From Euonymus europaeus (taxonomy: Eukaryota > Streptophyta > Magnoliopsida > Celastrales > Celastraceae), in assembly GCA_963580455.1 (NCBI GenBank), contig OY756967.1:332501-396500 (forward strand): a DNA stretch of 64,000 nucleotides, in the 5' to 3' direction. Of this stretch, positions 1 through 10,033 are shown piece by piece. The notes beneath the pieces were generated by a model. That model searched no databases, was not told the DNA's origin, and was given only the letters and a program-made list of their open reading frames with translations. The stretch's first letter is position 1, and each line of letters begins with the position of its first letter. Position numbers and translations under genes: made by a program.

Positions 1-173
1 CCACGAGTTCTGAAATCGAAATCCGAAAACCCAGGATTGTAGAGCTCGAAAAGTAGTGTGTAATCAAGCTAAAAATCACCGAATTCAGAACTCGGTGTCA
101 ACGGATATTCATAAAACCGTTTACGTAAAGAAACCACATTTCGCGGCTAACTAGGTTAAACGAGACCAACTAG
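1..173 (+). repeat. Satellite monomer type A
   Basis: Type A is recognised by gtgtgtaatc at positions 56-65, where most monomers read gtgtgaaatc, and by its usual end ggttaaacgagaccaactag. It opens each HOR unit in the first 11.4 kb, at 1, 1039, 2423, 3806, 5190, 6574, 7612, 8996, 10034 and 11418. In the three 6-mer units it reads cggtgtcaa at positions 93-101; in the 8-mers it reads cggagtcaa. Confidence 0.93.
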
Positions 174-346
174 CCACGAGTTCTTAAATCAAAATCAGAA
201 ATGCCAGGATCGTAGAGCTCGAAAAGTAGTGTGAAATCAAGCTAAAAATCACCGAATTCAGAACTCGGAGTCAACGGATATTCATAAAACCGTTTACGTA
301 AAGAAACCACATTTCGCGGCTAACTAGGTGAAACGAGACCTACTAG
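174..346 (+). repeat. Satellite monomer type B
   Basis: Type B is recognised by ttcttaaatcaaaatcag and gccaggatcg in the variable stretch. It follows type A and recurs at 1212, 2596, 3979, 5363, 6747, 7785, 9169, 10207, 11591, 13321 and 14705. The spacings are 6, 8, 8, 8, 8, 6, 8, 6, 8, 10 and 8 monomers, which is how the alternating HOR was read. Confidence 0.93.
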
Positions 347-519
347 CCACGAGTTCTGAAATCGAAATCCGAAAATCCAGGATTGTAGAGCTTGAAAACT
401 AGTGTGAAATCAAGCTAAAAATCACCGAATTCAGAACTCGGAGTCAACGGATATTCAGAAAACCGTTTACTTAAAGAAACCACATTTCGCGGCTAACTAG
501 GTGGAACGAGACCTACAAG
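347..519 (+). repeat. Satellite monomer type C' (tacttaaag variant)
   Basis: The variable stretch reads cgaaaatccagg followed by gcttgaaaa. The 3' half carries ttcagaaaac and tttacttaaag, which breaks the TTTACGTAAA palindrome, and it ends ggtggaacgagacctacaag. Types C and C' share the 5' half, so C' looks like a chimera or a diverged derivative of C. Confidence 0.9.
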
Positions 520-692
520 CCACGAGTTCTGAAATCAAAATCCGAAACGCTAGGATTGTAGAGCTCGAAAAGTAGTGTGAAATCAAGCTAAAAATCACCG
601 AATGCAGAACTCGGAGTCAACGGATATTCATAAAACCGTTTACGTAAAGAAACCACATTTCGCGGCTAACTAGGTGAAACGAGGCCTACTAG
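520..692 (+). repeat. Satellite monomer type D
   Basis: Type D is marked by gaaacgctagg and an end with gaggcctactag. In the 6-mers and in one 8-mer (2423-3805) it carries gaatgcag, which destroys the otherwise nearly universal EcoRI site. Other 8-mers carry actgaattc, or gaattc with a downstream gtcaacgaat. These D alleles serve as markers of unit ancestry. Confidence 0.9.
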
Positions 693-695
693 CCA

Positions 696-786
696 CGAGT
701 TCTGAAATCGAAATCCGAAAAACCAGGATTGTAGAGCTCGAAAAGTAGTGTGAAATCAAGCTAAAAATCACCGAATTCAGAACTCG
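696..786. other. 11-bp inverted repeat within the monomer
   Basis: CGAGTTCTGAA at 696-706 is the exact reverse complement of TTCAGAACTCG at 776-786, with 69 bp between them. The pair recurs in every monomer whose variable stretch begins gttctgaaatc. Monomers with gttctcaaatc, gttctaaaatc or gttcttaaatc have a mismatched left arm, while the right arm is more constant. It could form a stem in single-stranded DNA or RNA, or be a dyad protein site; neither is shown. Confidence 0.85.
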
Positions 787-811
787 GAGTCAACGGATAT
801 TCATAAAACCG

Positions 812-821
812 TTTACGTAAA
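812..821. other. 10-bp palindrome TTTACGTAAA
   Basis: This perfect self-complementary decamer sits at monomer positions 120-129 and occurs in most of the 370 monomers. Recurrent variants break it: tttacttaaa in type C', tttacagaaa in many 172-bp-rich blocks, tttaggtaaa and tttatgtaaa. Its function is unknown. Confidence 0.85.
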
Positions 822-836
822 GAAACCACATTTCGC

Positions 837-867
837 GGCTAACTAGGTGAAACGAGACCTACTAGCC
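837..867. other. Imperfect hairpin spanning the monomer junction
   Basis: GGCTA at 837-841 pairs with TAGCC at 863-867, and AGGT at 845-848 pairs with ACCT at 857-860. The loop is gaaacgag, with a small asymmetric internal loop (act versus ac). The stem crosses from one monomer into the next. The common junction variants cctacaagcc and cctactggcc weaken the outer stem. Confidence 0.7.
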
Positions 868-1038
868 ACGAGTTCTGAAATCAAAATCCAAAAACCCAGG
901 ATTGTAGAGCTCGAAAAGTAGTGTGAAATCAAGCTAAAAATCACCGAATTCAGAACTCGGAGTAAACGGATATTCATAAAACCGTTTACGTAAAGAAACC
1001 ACATTTCGCGGCTAACTAGGTGAAACGAGACCTTCTAG
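866..1038 (+). repeat. Satellite monomer type F
   Basis: Type F is marked by caaaatccaaaaaccc, by gagtaaacgg where others read gagtcaacgg, and by an end with gagaccttctag. It closes each 6-mer and 8-mer HOR unit in the first 11.4 kb. Confidence 0.9.
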
Positions 1039-2422
1039 CCACGAGTTCTGAAATCGAAATCCGAAAACCCAGGATTGTAGAGCTCGAAAAGTAGTGTGTA
1101 ATCAAGCTAAAAATCACCGAATTCAGAACTCGGAGTCAACGGATATTCATAAAACCGTTTACGTAAAGAAACCACATTTCGCGGCTAACTAGGTTAAACG
1201 AGACCAACTAGCCACGAGTTCTTAAATCAAAATCAGAAATGCCAGGATCGTAGAGCTCGAAAAGTAGTGTGAAATCAAGCTAAAAATCACCGAATTCAGA
1301 ACTCGGAGTCAACGGATATTCATAAAACCGTTTACGTAAAGAAACCACATTTCGCGGCTAACTAGGTGAAACGAGACCTACTAGCCACGAGTTCTGAAAT
1401 CGAAATCCGAAAATCCAGGATTGTAGAGCTTGAAAAGTAGTGTGAAATCAAGCTAAAAATCACCGAATTCAGAACTCGGAGTCAACGGATATTCATAAAA
1501 CCGTTTACGTAAAGAAGCCACATTTCGCGGCTAACTAGGTGAAACGAGGCCTACTAGCCACGAGTTCTGAAATCGAAATCCGAAAAACCAGGATTGTAGA
1601 GCTCGAAAAGTAGTGTGAAATCAAGCTAAAAATCACCGAATTCAGAACTCGGAGTCAACGGATATTCATAAAACCGTTTACGTAAAGAAACCACATTTCG
1701 CGGCTAACTAGGTGAAACGAGACCTACTAGCCACGAGTTCTGAAATCGAAATCCGAAAATCCAGGATTGTAGAGCTTGAAAAGTAGTGTGAAATCAAGCT
1801 AAAAATCACCGAATTCAGAACTCGGAGTCAACGGATATTCAGAAAACCCTTTACTTAAAGAAACCACATTTCGCGGCTAACTAGGTGGAACGAGACCTAC
1901 AAGCCACGAGTTCTGAAATCAAAATCCGAAACGCTAGGATTGTAGAGCTCGAAAAGTAGTGTGAAATCAAGCTAAAAATCACTGAATTCAGAACTCGGAG
2001 TCAACGGATATTCATAAAACCGTTTACGTAAAGAAACCACATTTCGCGGCTAACTAGGTGAAACGAGGCCTACTAGCCACGAGTTCTGAAATTGAAATCC
2101 GAAAAACCAGGATTGTAGAGCTCGAAAAGTAGTGTGAAATCAAGCTAAAAATCACCGAATTCAGAACTCGGAGTCAACGGATATTCATAAAACCGTTTAC
2201 GTAAAGAAACCACATTTCGCGGCTAACTAGGTGAAACGAGACCTACTAGCCACGAGTTCTGAAATCAAAATCCAAAAACCCAGGATTGTAGAGCTCGAAA
2301 AGTAGTGTGAAATCAAGCTAAAAATCACCGAATTCAGAACTCGGAGTAAACGGATATTCATAAAACCGTTTACGTAAAGAAACCACATTTCGCGGCTAAC
2401 TAGGTGAAACGAGACCTTCTAG
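1039..2422 (+). repeat. HOR unit 2: 8-mer A-B-C-E-C'-D-E-F
   Basis: Eight monomers, 1384 bp: the 6-mer order with a C-E dimer inserted after B. The D monomer carries actgaattc and C' carries aaaccctttactt, alleles shared with units 4 and 9. Confidence 0.93.
1385..1557 (+). repeat. Satellite monomer type C
   Basis: The 5' half is like C' (cgaaaatccagg, gcttgaaaa), but the 3' half is standard: ttcataaaac, tttacgtaaag, and an end gaggcctactag. Several copies have aagaagccac. With the following E monomer it forms the two-monomer insert that turns the 6-mer into the 8-mer. Confidence 0.88.
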
Positions 2423-3805
2423 CCACGAGTTCTGAAATCGAAATCCAAAAACCCAGGATTGTAGAGCTCGAAAAGTAGTGTGTAATCAAGCTAAAAATCA
2501 CCGAATTCAGAACTCGGAGTCAACGGATATTCATAAAACCGTTTACGTAAAGAAACCACATTTCGCGGCTAACTAGGTTAAACGAGACCAACTAGCCACG
2601 AGTTCTTAAATCAAAATCAGAAATGCCAGGATCGTAGAGCTCGAAAAGTAGTGTGAAATCAAGCTAAAAATCACCGAATTCAGAACTCGGAGTCAACGGA
2701 TATTCATAAAACCGTTTACGTAAAGAAACCACATTTCGCGGCTAACTAGGTGAAACGAGACCTACTAGCCACGAGTTCTGAAATCGAAATCCGAAAATCC
2801 AGGATTGTAGAGCTTGAAAAGTAGTGTGAAATCAAGCTAAAAATCACCGAATTCAGAACTCGGAGTCAACGGATATTCATAAAACCGTTTACGTAAAGAA
2901 ACCACATTTCGCGGCTAACTAGGTGAAACGAGGCCTCTAGCCACGAGTTCTGAAATCGAAATCCGAAAAACCAGGATTGTAGAGCTCGAAAAGTAGTGTG
3001 AAATCAAGCTAAAAATCACCGAATTCAGAACTCGGAGTCAACGGATATTCATAAAACCGTTTACGTAAAGAAACCACATTTCGCGGCTAACTAGGTGAAA
3101 CGAGACCTACTAGCCACGAGTTCTGAAATCGAAATCCGAAAATCCAGGATTGTAGAGCTTGAAAAGTTGTGTGAAATCAAGCTAAAAATCACCGAATTCA
3201 GAACTCGGAGTCAACGGATATTCAGAAAACCGTTTACTTAAAGAAACCACATTTCGCGGCTAACTAGGTGGAACGAGACCTACAAGCCACGAGTTCTGAA
3301 ATCAAAATCCGAAACGCTAGGATTGTAGAGCTCGAAAAGTAGTGTGAAATCAAGCTAAAAATCACCGAATGCAGAACTCGGAGTCAACGGATATTCATAA
3401 AACCGTTTACGTAAAGAAACCACATTTCGCGGCTAACTAGGTGAAACGAGGCCTACTAGCCACGAGTTCTGAAATCGAAATCCGAAAAACCAGGATTGTA
3501 GAGCTCGAAAAGTAGTGTGAAATCAAGCTAAAAATCACCGAATTCAGAACTCGGAGTCAACGGATATTCATAAAACCGTTTACGTAAAGAAACCACATTT
3601 CGCGGCTAACTAGGTGAAACGAGACCTACTAGCCACGAGTTCTGAAATCAAAATCCAAAAATCCAGGATTGTAGAGCTCGAAAAGTAGTGTGAAATCAAG
3701 CTAAAAATCACCGAATTCAGAACTCGGAGTAAACGGATATTCATAAAACCGTTTACGTAAAGAAACCACATTTCGCGGCTAACTAGGTGAAACGAGACCT
3801 TCTAG
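2423..3805 (+). repeat. HOR unit 3: 8-mer, 1383 bp
   Basis: Same order as unit 2. One base is missing at the C-to-E junction (gaggcctctag near 2936), which makes monomer 2769-2940 172 bp. Its D monomer has the gaatgcag allele otherwise seen in the 6-mers, suggesting a crossover between 6-mer and 8-mer lineages. Confidence 0.92.
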
Positions 3806-5189
3806 CCACGAGTTCTGAAATCGAAATCCGAAAACCCAGGATTGTAGAGCTTGAAAAGTAGTGTGTAATCAAGCTAAAAATCACCGAATTCAGAACTCGG
3901 AGTCAACGGATATTCATAAAACCGTTTACGTAAAGAAACCACATTTCGCGGCTAACTAGGTTAAACGAGACCAACTAGCCACGAGTTCTTAAATCAAAAT
4001 CAGAAATGCCAGGATCGTAGAGCTCGAAAAGTAGTGTGAAATCAAGCTAAAAATCACCGAATTCAGAACTCGGAGTCAACGGATATTCATAAAACCGTTT
4101 ACGTAAAGAAACCACATTTCGCGGCTAACTAGGTGAAACGAGACCTACTAGCCACGAGTTCTGAAATCGAAATCCGAAAATCCAGGATTGTAGAGCTTGA
4201 AAAGTAGTGTGAAATCAAGCTTAAAATCACCGAATTCAGAACTCGGAGTCAACGGATATTCATAAAACCGTTTACGTAAAGAAGCCACATTTCGCGGCTA
4301 ACTAGGTGAAACGAGGCCTCCTAGCCACGAGTTCTGAAATCGAAATCCGAAAAACCAGGATTGTAGAGCTCGAAAAGTAGTGTGAAATCAAGCTAAAAAT
4401 CACCGAATTCAGAACTCGGAGTCAACGGATATTCATAAAACCGTTTACGTAAAGAAACCACATTTCGCGGCTAACTAGGTGAAACGAGACCTACTAGCCA
4501 CGAGTTCTGAAATCGAAATCCGAAAATCCAGGATTGTAGAGCTTGAAAAGTAGTGTGAAATCAAGCTAAAAATCACCGAATTCAGAACTCGGAGTCAACG
4601 GATATTCAGAAAACCCTTTACTTAAAGAAACCACATTCCGCGGCTAACTAGGTGGAACGAGACCTACAAGCCACGAGTTCTGAAATCAAAATCCGAAACG
4701 CTAGGATTGTAGAGCTCGAAAAGTAGTGTGAAATCAAGCTAAAAATCACTGAATTCAGAACTCGGAGTCAACGGATATTCATAAAACCGTTTACGTAAAG
4801 AAACCACATTTCGCGGCTAACTAGGTGAAACGAGGCCTACTAGCCACGAGTTCTGAAATCGAAATCCGAAAAACCAGGATTGTAGAGCTCGAAAAGTAGT
4901 GTGAAATCAAGCTAAAAATCACCGAATTCAGAACTCGGAGTCAACGGATATTCATAAAACCGTTTACGTAAAGAAACCACATTTCGCGGCTAACTAGGTG
5001 AAACGAGACCTACTAGCCACGAGTTCTGAAATCAAAATCCAAAAACCCAGGATTGTAGAGCTCGAAAAGTAGTGTGAAATCAAGCTAAAAATCACCGAAT
5101 TCAGAACTCGGAGTAAACGGATATTCATAAAACCGTTTACGTAAAGAAACCACATTTCGCGGCTAACTAGGTGAAACGAGACCTTCTAG
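3806..5189 (+). repeat. HOR unit 4: 8-mer
   Basis: Same order as unit 2. By eye I find about five single-base differences from unit 2 across 1384 bp, including gagcttg in A, aagcttaaa in C and cattccgcgg in C'. This indicates very recent copying. Confidence 0.92.
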
Positions 5190-6573
5190 CCACGAGTTCT
5201 GAAATCAAAATCCAAAAACCCAGGATTGTAGAGCTCGAAAAGTAGTGTGTAATCAAGCTAAAAATCACCGAATTCAGAACTCGGAGTCAACGGATATTCA
5301 TAAAACCGTTTACGTAAAGAAACCACATTTCGCGGCTAACTAGGTTAAACGAGACCAACTAGCCACGAGTTCTTAAATCAAAATCAGAAATGCCAGGATC
5401 GTAGAGCTCGAAAAGTAGTGTGAAATCAAGCTAAAAATCACCGAATTCAGAACTCGGAGTCAACGGATATTCATAAAACCGTTTACGTAAAGAAACCACA
5501 TTTCGCGGCTAACTAGGTGAAACGAGACCTACTAGCCACGAGTTCTGAAATCGAAATCCGAAAATTCAGGATTGTAGAGCTTGAAAAGTAGTGTGAAATC
5601 AAGCTAAAAATCACCGAATTCAGAACTCGGAGTCAACGGATATTCATAAAACCGTTTACGTAAAGAAACCACATTTCGCGGCTAACTAGGTGAAACGAGG
5701 CCTACTAGCCACGAGTTCTGAAATCGAAATCCGAAAAACCAGGATTGTAGAGCTCGAAAAGTAGTGTGAAATCAAGCTAAAAATCACCGAATTCAGAACT
5801 CGGAGTCAACGGATATTCATAAAACCGTTTACGTAAAGAAACCACATTTCGCGGCTAACTAGGTGAAACGAGACCTACTAGCCACGAGTTCTGAAATCGA
5901 AATCCGAAAATCCAGGATTGTAGAGCTTGAAAAGTAGTGTGAAATCAAGCTAAAAATCACCGAATTCAGAACTCGGAGTCAACGGATATTCAGAAAACCC
6001 TTTACTTAAAGAAACCACATTTCGCGGCTAACTAGGTGGAACGAGACCTACAAGCCACGAGTTCTGAAATAAAAATCCGAAACGCTAGGATTGTAGAGCT
6101 CGAAAAGTAGTGTGAAATCAAGCTAAAAATCACCGAATTCAGAACTCGGAGTCAACGAATATTCATAAAACCGTTTACGTAAAGAAACCACATTTCGCGG
6201 CTAACTAGGTGAAACGAGGCCTACTAGCCACGAGTTCTGAAATCGAAATCCGAAAAACCAGGATTGTAGAGCTCGAAAAGTAGTGTGAAATCAAGCTAAA
6301 AATCACCGAATTCAGAACTCGGAGTCAACGGATATTCATAAAACCGTTTACGTAAAGAAACCACATTTCGCGGCTAACTAGGTGAAACGAGACCTACTGG
6401 CCACGAGTTCTGAAATCAAAATCCAAAAACCCAGGATTGTAGAGCTCGAAAAGTAGTGTGAAATCAAGCTAAAAATCACCGAATTCAGAACTCGGAGTAA
6501 ACGGATATTCAAAAAACCGTTTACGTAAAGAAACCACATTTCGCGGCTAACTAGGTGAAACGAGACCTTCTAG
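5190..6573 (+). repeat. HOR unit 5: 8-mer
   Basis: Same order as unit 2. D is marked by gaaataaaaatccg and gtcaacgaatatt, alleles shared only with unit 7. Units 5 plus 6 and units 7 plus 8 therefore form a repeated 14-monomer pair. Confidence 0.92.
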
Positions 6574-7611
6574 CCACGAGTTCTGAAATCGAAATCCGAA
6601 AACCCAGGATTGTAGAGCTCGAAAAGTAGTGTGTAATCAAGCTAAAAATCACCGAATTCAGAACTCGGTGTCAACGGATATTCATAAAACCGTTTACGTA
6701 AAGAAACCACATTTCGCGGCTAACTAGGTTAAACGAGACCAACTAGCCACGAGTTCTTAAATCAAAATCATAAATGCCAGGATCGTAGAGCTCGAAAAGT
6801 AGTGTGAAATCAAGCTAAAAATCACCGAATTCAGAACTCGGAGTCAACGGATATTCATAAAACCGTTTACGTAAAGAAACCACATTTCGCGGCTAACTAG
6901 GTGAAACGAGACCTACTAGCCACGAGTTCTGAAATCGAAATCCGAAAATCCAGGATTGTAGAGCTTGAAAAGTAGTGTGAAATCAAGCTAAAAATCACCG
7001 AATTCAGAACTCGGAGTCAACGGATATTCAGAAAACCGTTTACTTAAAGAAACCACATTTCGCGGCTAACTAGGTGGAACGAGACCTACAAGCCACGAGT
7101 TCTGAAATCAAAATCCGAAACGCTAGGATTGTAGAGCTCGAAAAGTAGTGTGAAATCAAGCTAAAAATCACCGAATGCAGAACTCGGAGTCAACGGATAT
7201 TCATAAAACCGTTTACGTAAAGAAACCACATTTCGCGGCTAACTAGGTGAAACGAGGCCTACTAGCCACGAGTTCTGAAATCGAAATCCGAAAAACCAGG
7301 ATTGTAGAGCTCGAAAAGTAGTGTGAAATCAAGCTAAAAATCACCGAATTCAGAACTCGGAGTCAACGGATATTCATAAAACCGTTTACGTAAAGAAACC
7401 ACATTTCGCGGCTAACTAGGTGAAACGAGACCTACTAGCCACGAGTTCTGAAATCAAAATCCAAAAACCCAGGATTGTAGAGCTCGAAAAGTAGTGTGAA
7501 ATCAAGCTAAAAATCACCGAATTCAGAACTCGGAGTAAACGGATATTCATAAAACCGTTTACGTAAAGAAACCACATTTCGCGGCTAACTAGGTGAAACG
7601 AGACCTTCTAG
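6574..7611 (+). repeat. HOR unit 6: 6-mer
   Basis: Order A-B-C'-D-E-F, with cggtgtcaa in A and gaatgcag in D, as in units 1 and 8. Confidence 0.93.
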
Positions 7612-8995
7612 CCACGAGTTCTGAAATCGAAATCCAAAAACCCAGGATTGTAGAGCTCGAAAAGTAGTGTGTAATCAAGCTAAAAATCACCGAATTCAGA
7701 ACTCGGAGTCAACGGATATTCATAAAACCGTTTACGTAAAGAAACCACATTTCGCAGCTAACTAGGTTAAACGAGACCAACTAGCCACGAGTTCTTAAAT
7801 CAAAATCAGAAATGCCAGGATCGTAGAGCTCGAAAAGTAGTGTGAAATCAAGCTAAAAATCACCGAATTCAGAACTCGGAGTCAACGGATATTCATAAAA
7901 CCGTTTACGTAAAGAAACCACATTTCGCGGCTAACTAGGTGAAACGAGACCTACTAGCCACGAGTTCTGAAATCGAAATCCGAAAATCCAGGATTGTAGA
8001 GCTTGAAAAGTAGTGTGAAATCAAGCTAAAAATCACCGAATTCAGAACTCGGAGTCAACGGATATTCATAAAACCGTTTACGTAAAGAAACCACATTTCG
8101 CGGCTAACTAGGTGAAACGAGGCCTACTAGCCACGAGTTCTGAAATCAAAATCCGAAAAACCAGGATTGTAGAGCTCGAAAAGTAGTGTGAAATCAAGCT
8201 AAAAATCACCGAATTCAGAACTCGGAGTCAACGGATATTCATAAAACCGTTTACGTAAAGAAACCACATTTCGCGGCTAACTAGGTGAAACGAGACCTAC
8301 TAGCCACGAGTTCTGAAATCGAAATCCGAAAATCCAGGATTGTAGAGCTTGAAAAGTAGTGTGAAATCAAGCTAAAAATCACCGAATTCAGAACTCGGAG
8401 TCAACGGATATTCAGAAAACCCTTTACTTAAAGAAACCACATTTCGCGGCTAACTAGGTGGAACGAGACCTACAAGCCACGAGTTCTGAAATAAAAATCC
8501 GAAACGCTAGGATTGTAGAGCTCGAAAAGTAGTGTGAAATCAAGCTAAAAATCACCGAATTCAGAACTCGGAGTCAACGAATATTCATAAAACCGTTTAC
8601 GTAAAGAAACCACATTTCGCGGCTAACTAGGTGAAACGAGGCCTACTAGCCACGAGTTCTGAAATCGAAATCCGAAAAACCAGGATTGTAGAGCTCGAAA
8701 AGTAGTGTGAAATCAAGCTAAAAATCACCGAATTCAGAACTCGGAGTCAACGGATATTCATAAAACCGTTTACGTAAAGAAACCACATTTCGCGGCTAAC
8801 TAGGTGAAACGAGACCTACTAGCCACGAGTTCTGAAATCAAAATCCAAAAACCCAGGATTGTAGAGCTCGAAAAGTAGTGTGAAATCAAGCTAAAAATCA
8901 CCGAATTCAGAACTCGGAGTAAACGGATATTCATAAAACCGTTTACGTAAAGAAACCACATTTCGCGGCTAACTAGGTGAAACGAGACCTTCTAG
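7612..8995 (+). repeat. HOR unit 7: 8-mer
   Basis: Nearly identical to unit 5 at an offset of 2422 bp (14 x 173); I see about six single-base differences by eye. Confidence 0.92.
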
Positions 8996-10033
8996 CCACG
9001 AGTTCTGAAATCGAAATCCGAAAACCCAGGATTGTAGAGCTCGAAAAGTAGTGTGTAATCAAGCTAAAAATCACCGAATTCAGAACTCGGTGTCAACGGA
9101 TATTCATAAAACCGTTTACGTAAAGAAACCACATTTCGCGGCTAACTAGGTTAAACGAGACCAACTAGCCACGAGTTCTTAAATCAAAATCAGAAATGCC
9201 AGGATCGTAGAGCTCGAAAAGTAGTGTGAAATCAAGCTAAAAATCACCGAATTCAGAACTCGGAGTCAACGGATATTCATAAAACCGTTTACGTAAAGAA
9301 ACCACATTTCGCGGCTAACTAGGTGAAACGAGACCTACTAGCCACGAGTTCTGAAATCGAAATCCGAAAATCCAGGATTGTAGAGCTTGAAAAGTAGTGT
9401 GAAATCAAGCTAAAAATCACCGAATTCAGAACTCGGAGTCAACGGATATTCAGAAAACCGTTTACTTAAAGAAACCACATTTCGCGGCTAACTAGGTGGA
9501 ACGAGACCTACAAGCCACGAGTTCTGAAATCAAAATCCGAAACGCTAGGATTGTAGAGCTCGAAAAGTAGTGTGAAATCAAGCTAAAAATCACCGAATGC
9601 AGAACTCGGAGTCAACGGATATTCATAAAACCGTTTACGTAAAGAAACCACATTTCGCGGCTAACTAGGTGAAACGAGGCCTACTAGCCACGAGTTCTGA
9701 AATCAAAATCCGAAAAACCAGGATTGTAGAGCTCGAAAAGTAGTGTGAAATCAAGCTAAAAATCACCGAATTCAGAACTCGGAGTCAACGGATATTCATA
9801 AAACCGTTTACGTAAAGAAACCACATTTCGCGGCTAACTAGGTGAAACGAGACCTACTAGCCACGAGTTCTGAAATCAAAATCCAAAAACCCAGGATTGT
9901 AGAGCTCGAAAAGTAGTGTGAAATCAAGCTAAAAATCACCGAATTCAGAACTCGGAGTAAACGGATATTCATAAAACCGTTTACGTAAAGAAACCACATT
10001 TCGCGGCTAACTAGGTGAAACGAGACCTTCTAG
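8996..10033 (+). repeat. HOR unit 8: 6-mer
   Basis: Matches units 1 and 6 in order and in diagnostic alleles (cggtgtcaa, gaatgcag). With unit 9 it repeats the unit 1 plus unit 2 arrangement. Confidence 0.93.

Larger units (their letters stand above)
693..865 (+). repeat. Representative monomer (type E) and its anatomy
   Basis: This is a clean monomer close to the array consensus. Positions are counted from ccacgag. Positions 1-10 are fairly constant. Positions 11-40 are the main variable stretch; here it reads cgaaatccgaaaaaccagg. Positions 41-150 are conserved and hold a SacI site GAGCTC (42-47), an EcoRI site GAATTC (81-86), the palindrome TTTACGTAAA (120-129) and ttcgcggctaa (141-150). 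Positions 165-173 vary (gacctactag, ggcctactag, gacctacaag, gaccttctag). Type E is the partner in the C-E dimer that distinguishes 8-mer from 6-mer units in the first 11.4 kb. Confidence 0.95.
1..1038 (+). repeat. HOR unit 1: 6-mer A-B-C'-D-E-F
   Basis: Six monomers of 173 bp. Diagnostic alleles are cggtgtcaa in A and gaatgcag in D. The unit starts at the window edge by chance of the monomer phase; the array evidently continues upstream. Confidence 0.93.

Noticed and set aside
830..850. CENP-B box in tttcgcggctaactagg
   Set aside because: It starts with TTCG, but the fixed A and the CGGG of the mammalian CENP-B box core (TTCGnnnnAnnCGGG) are not in place. The resemblance is limited to four bases.
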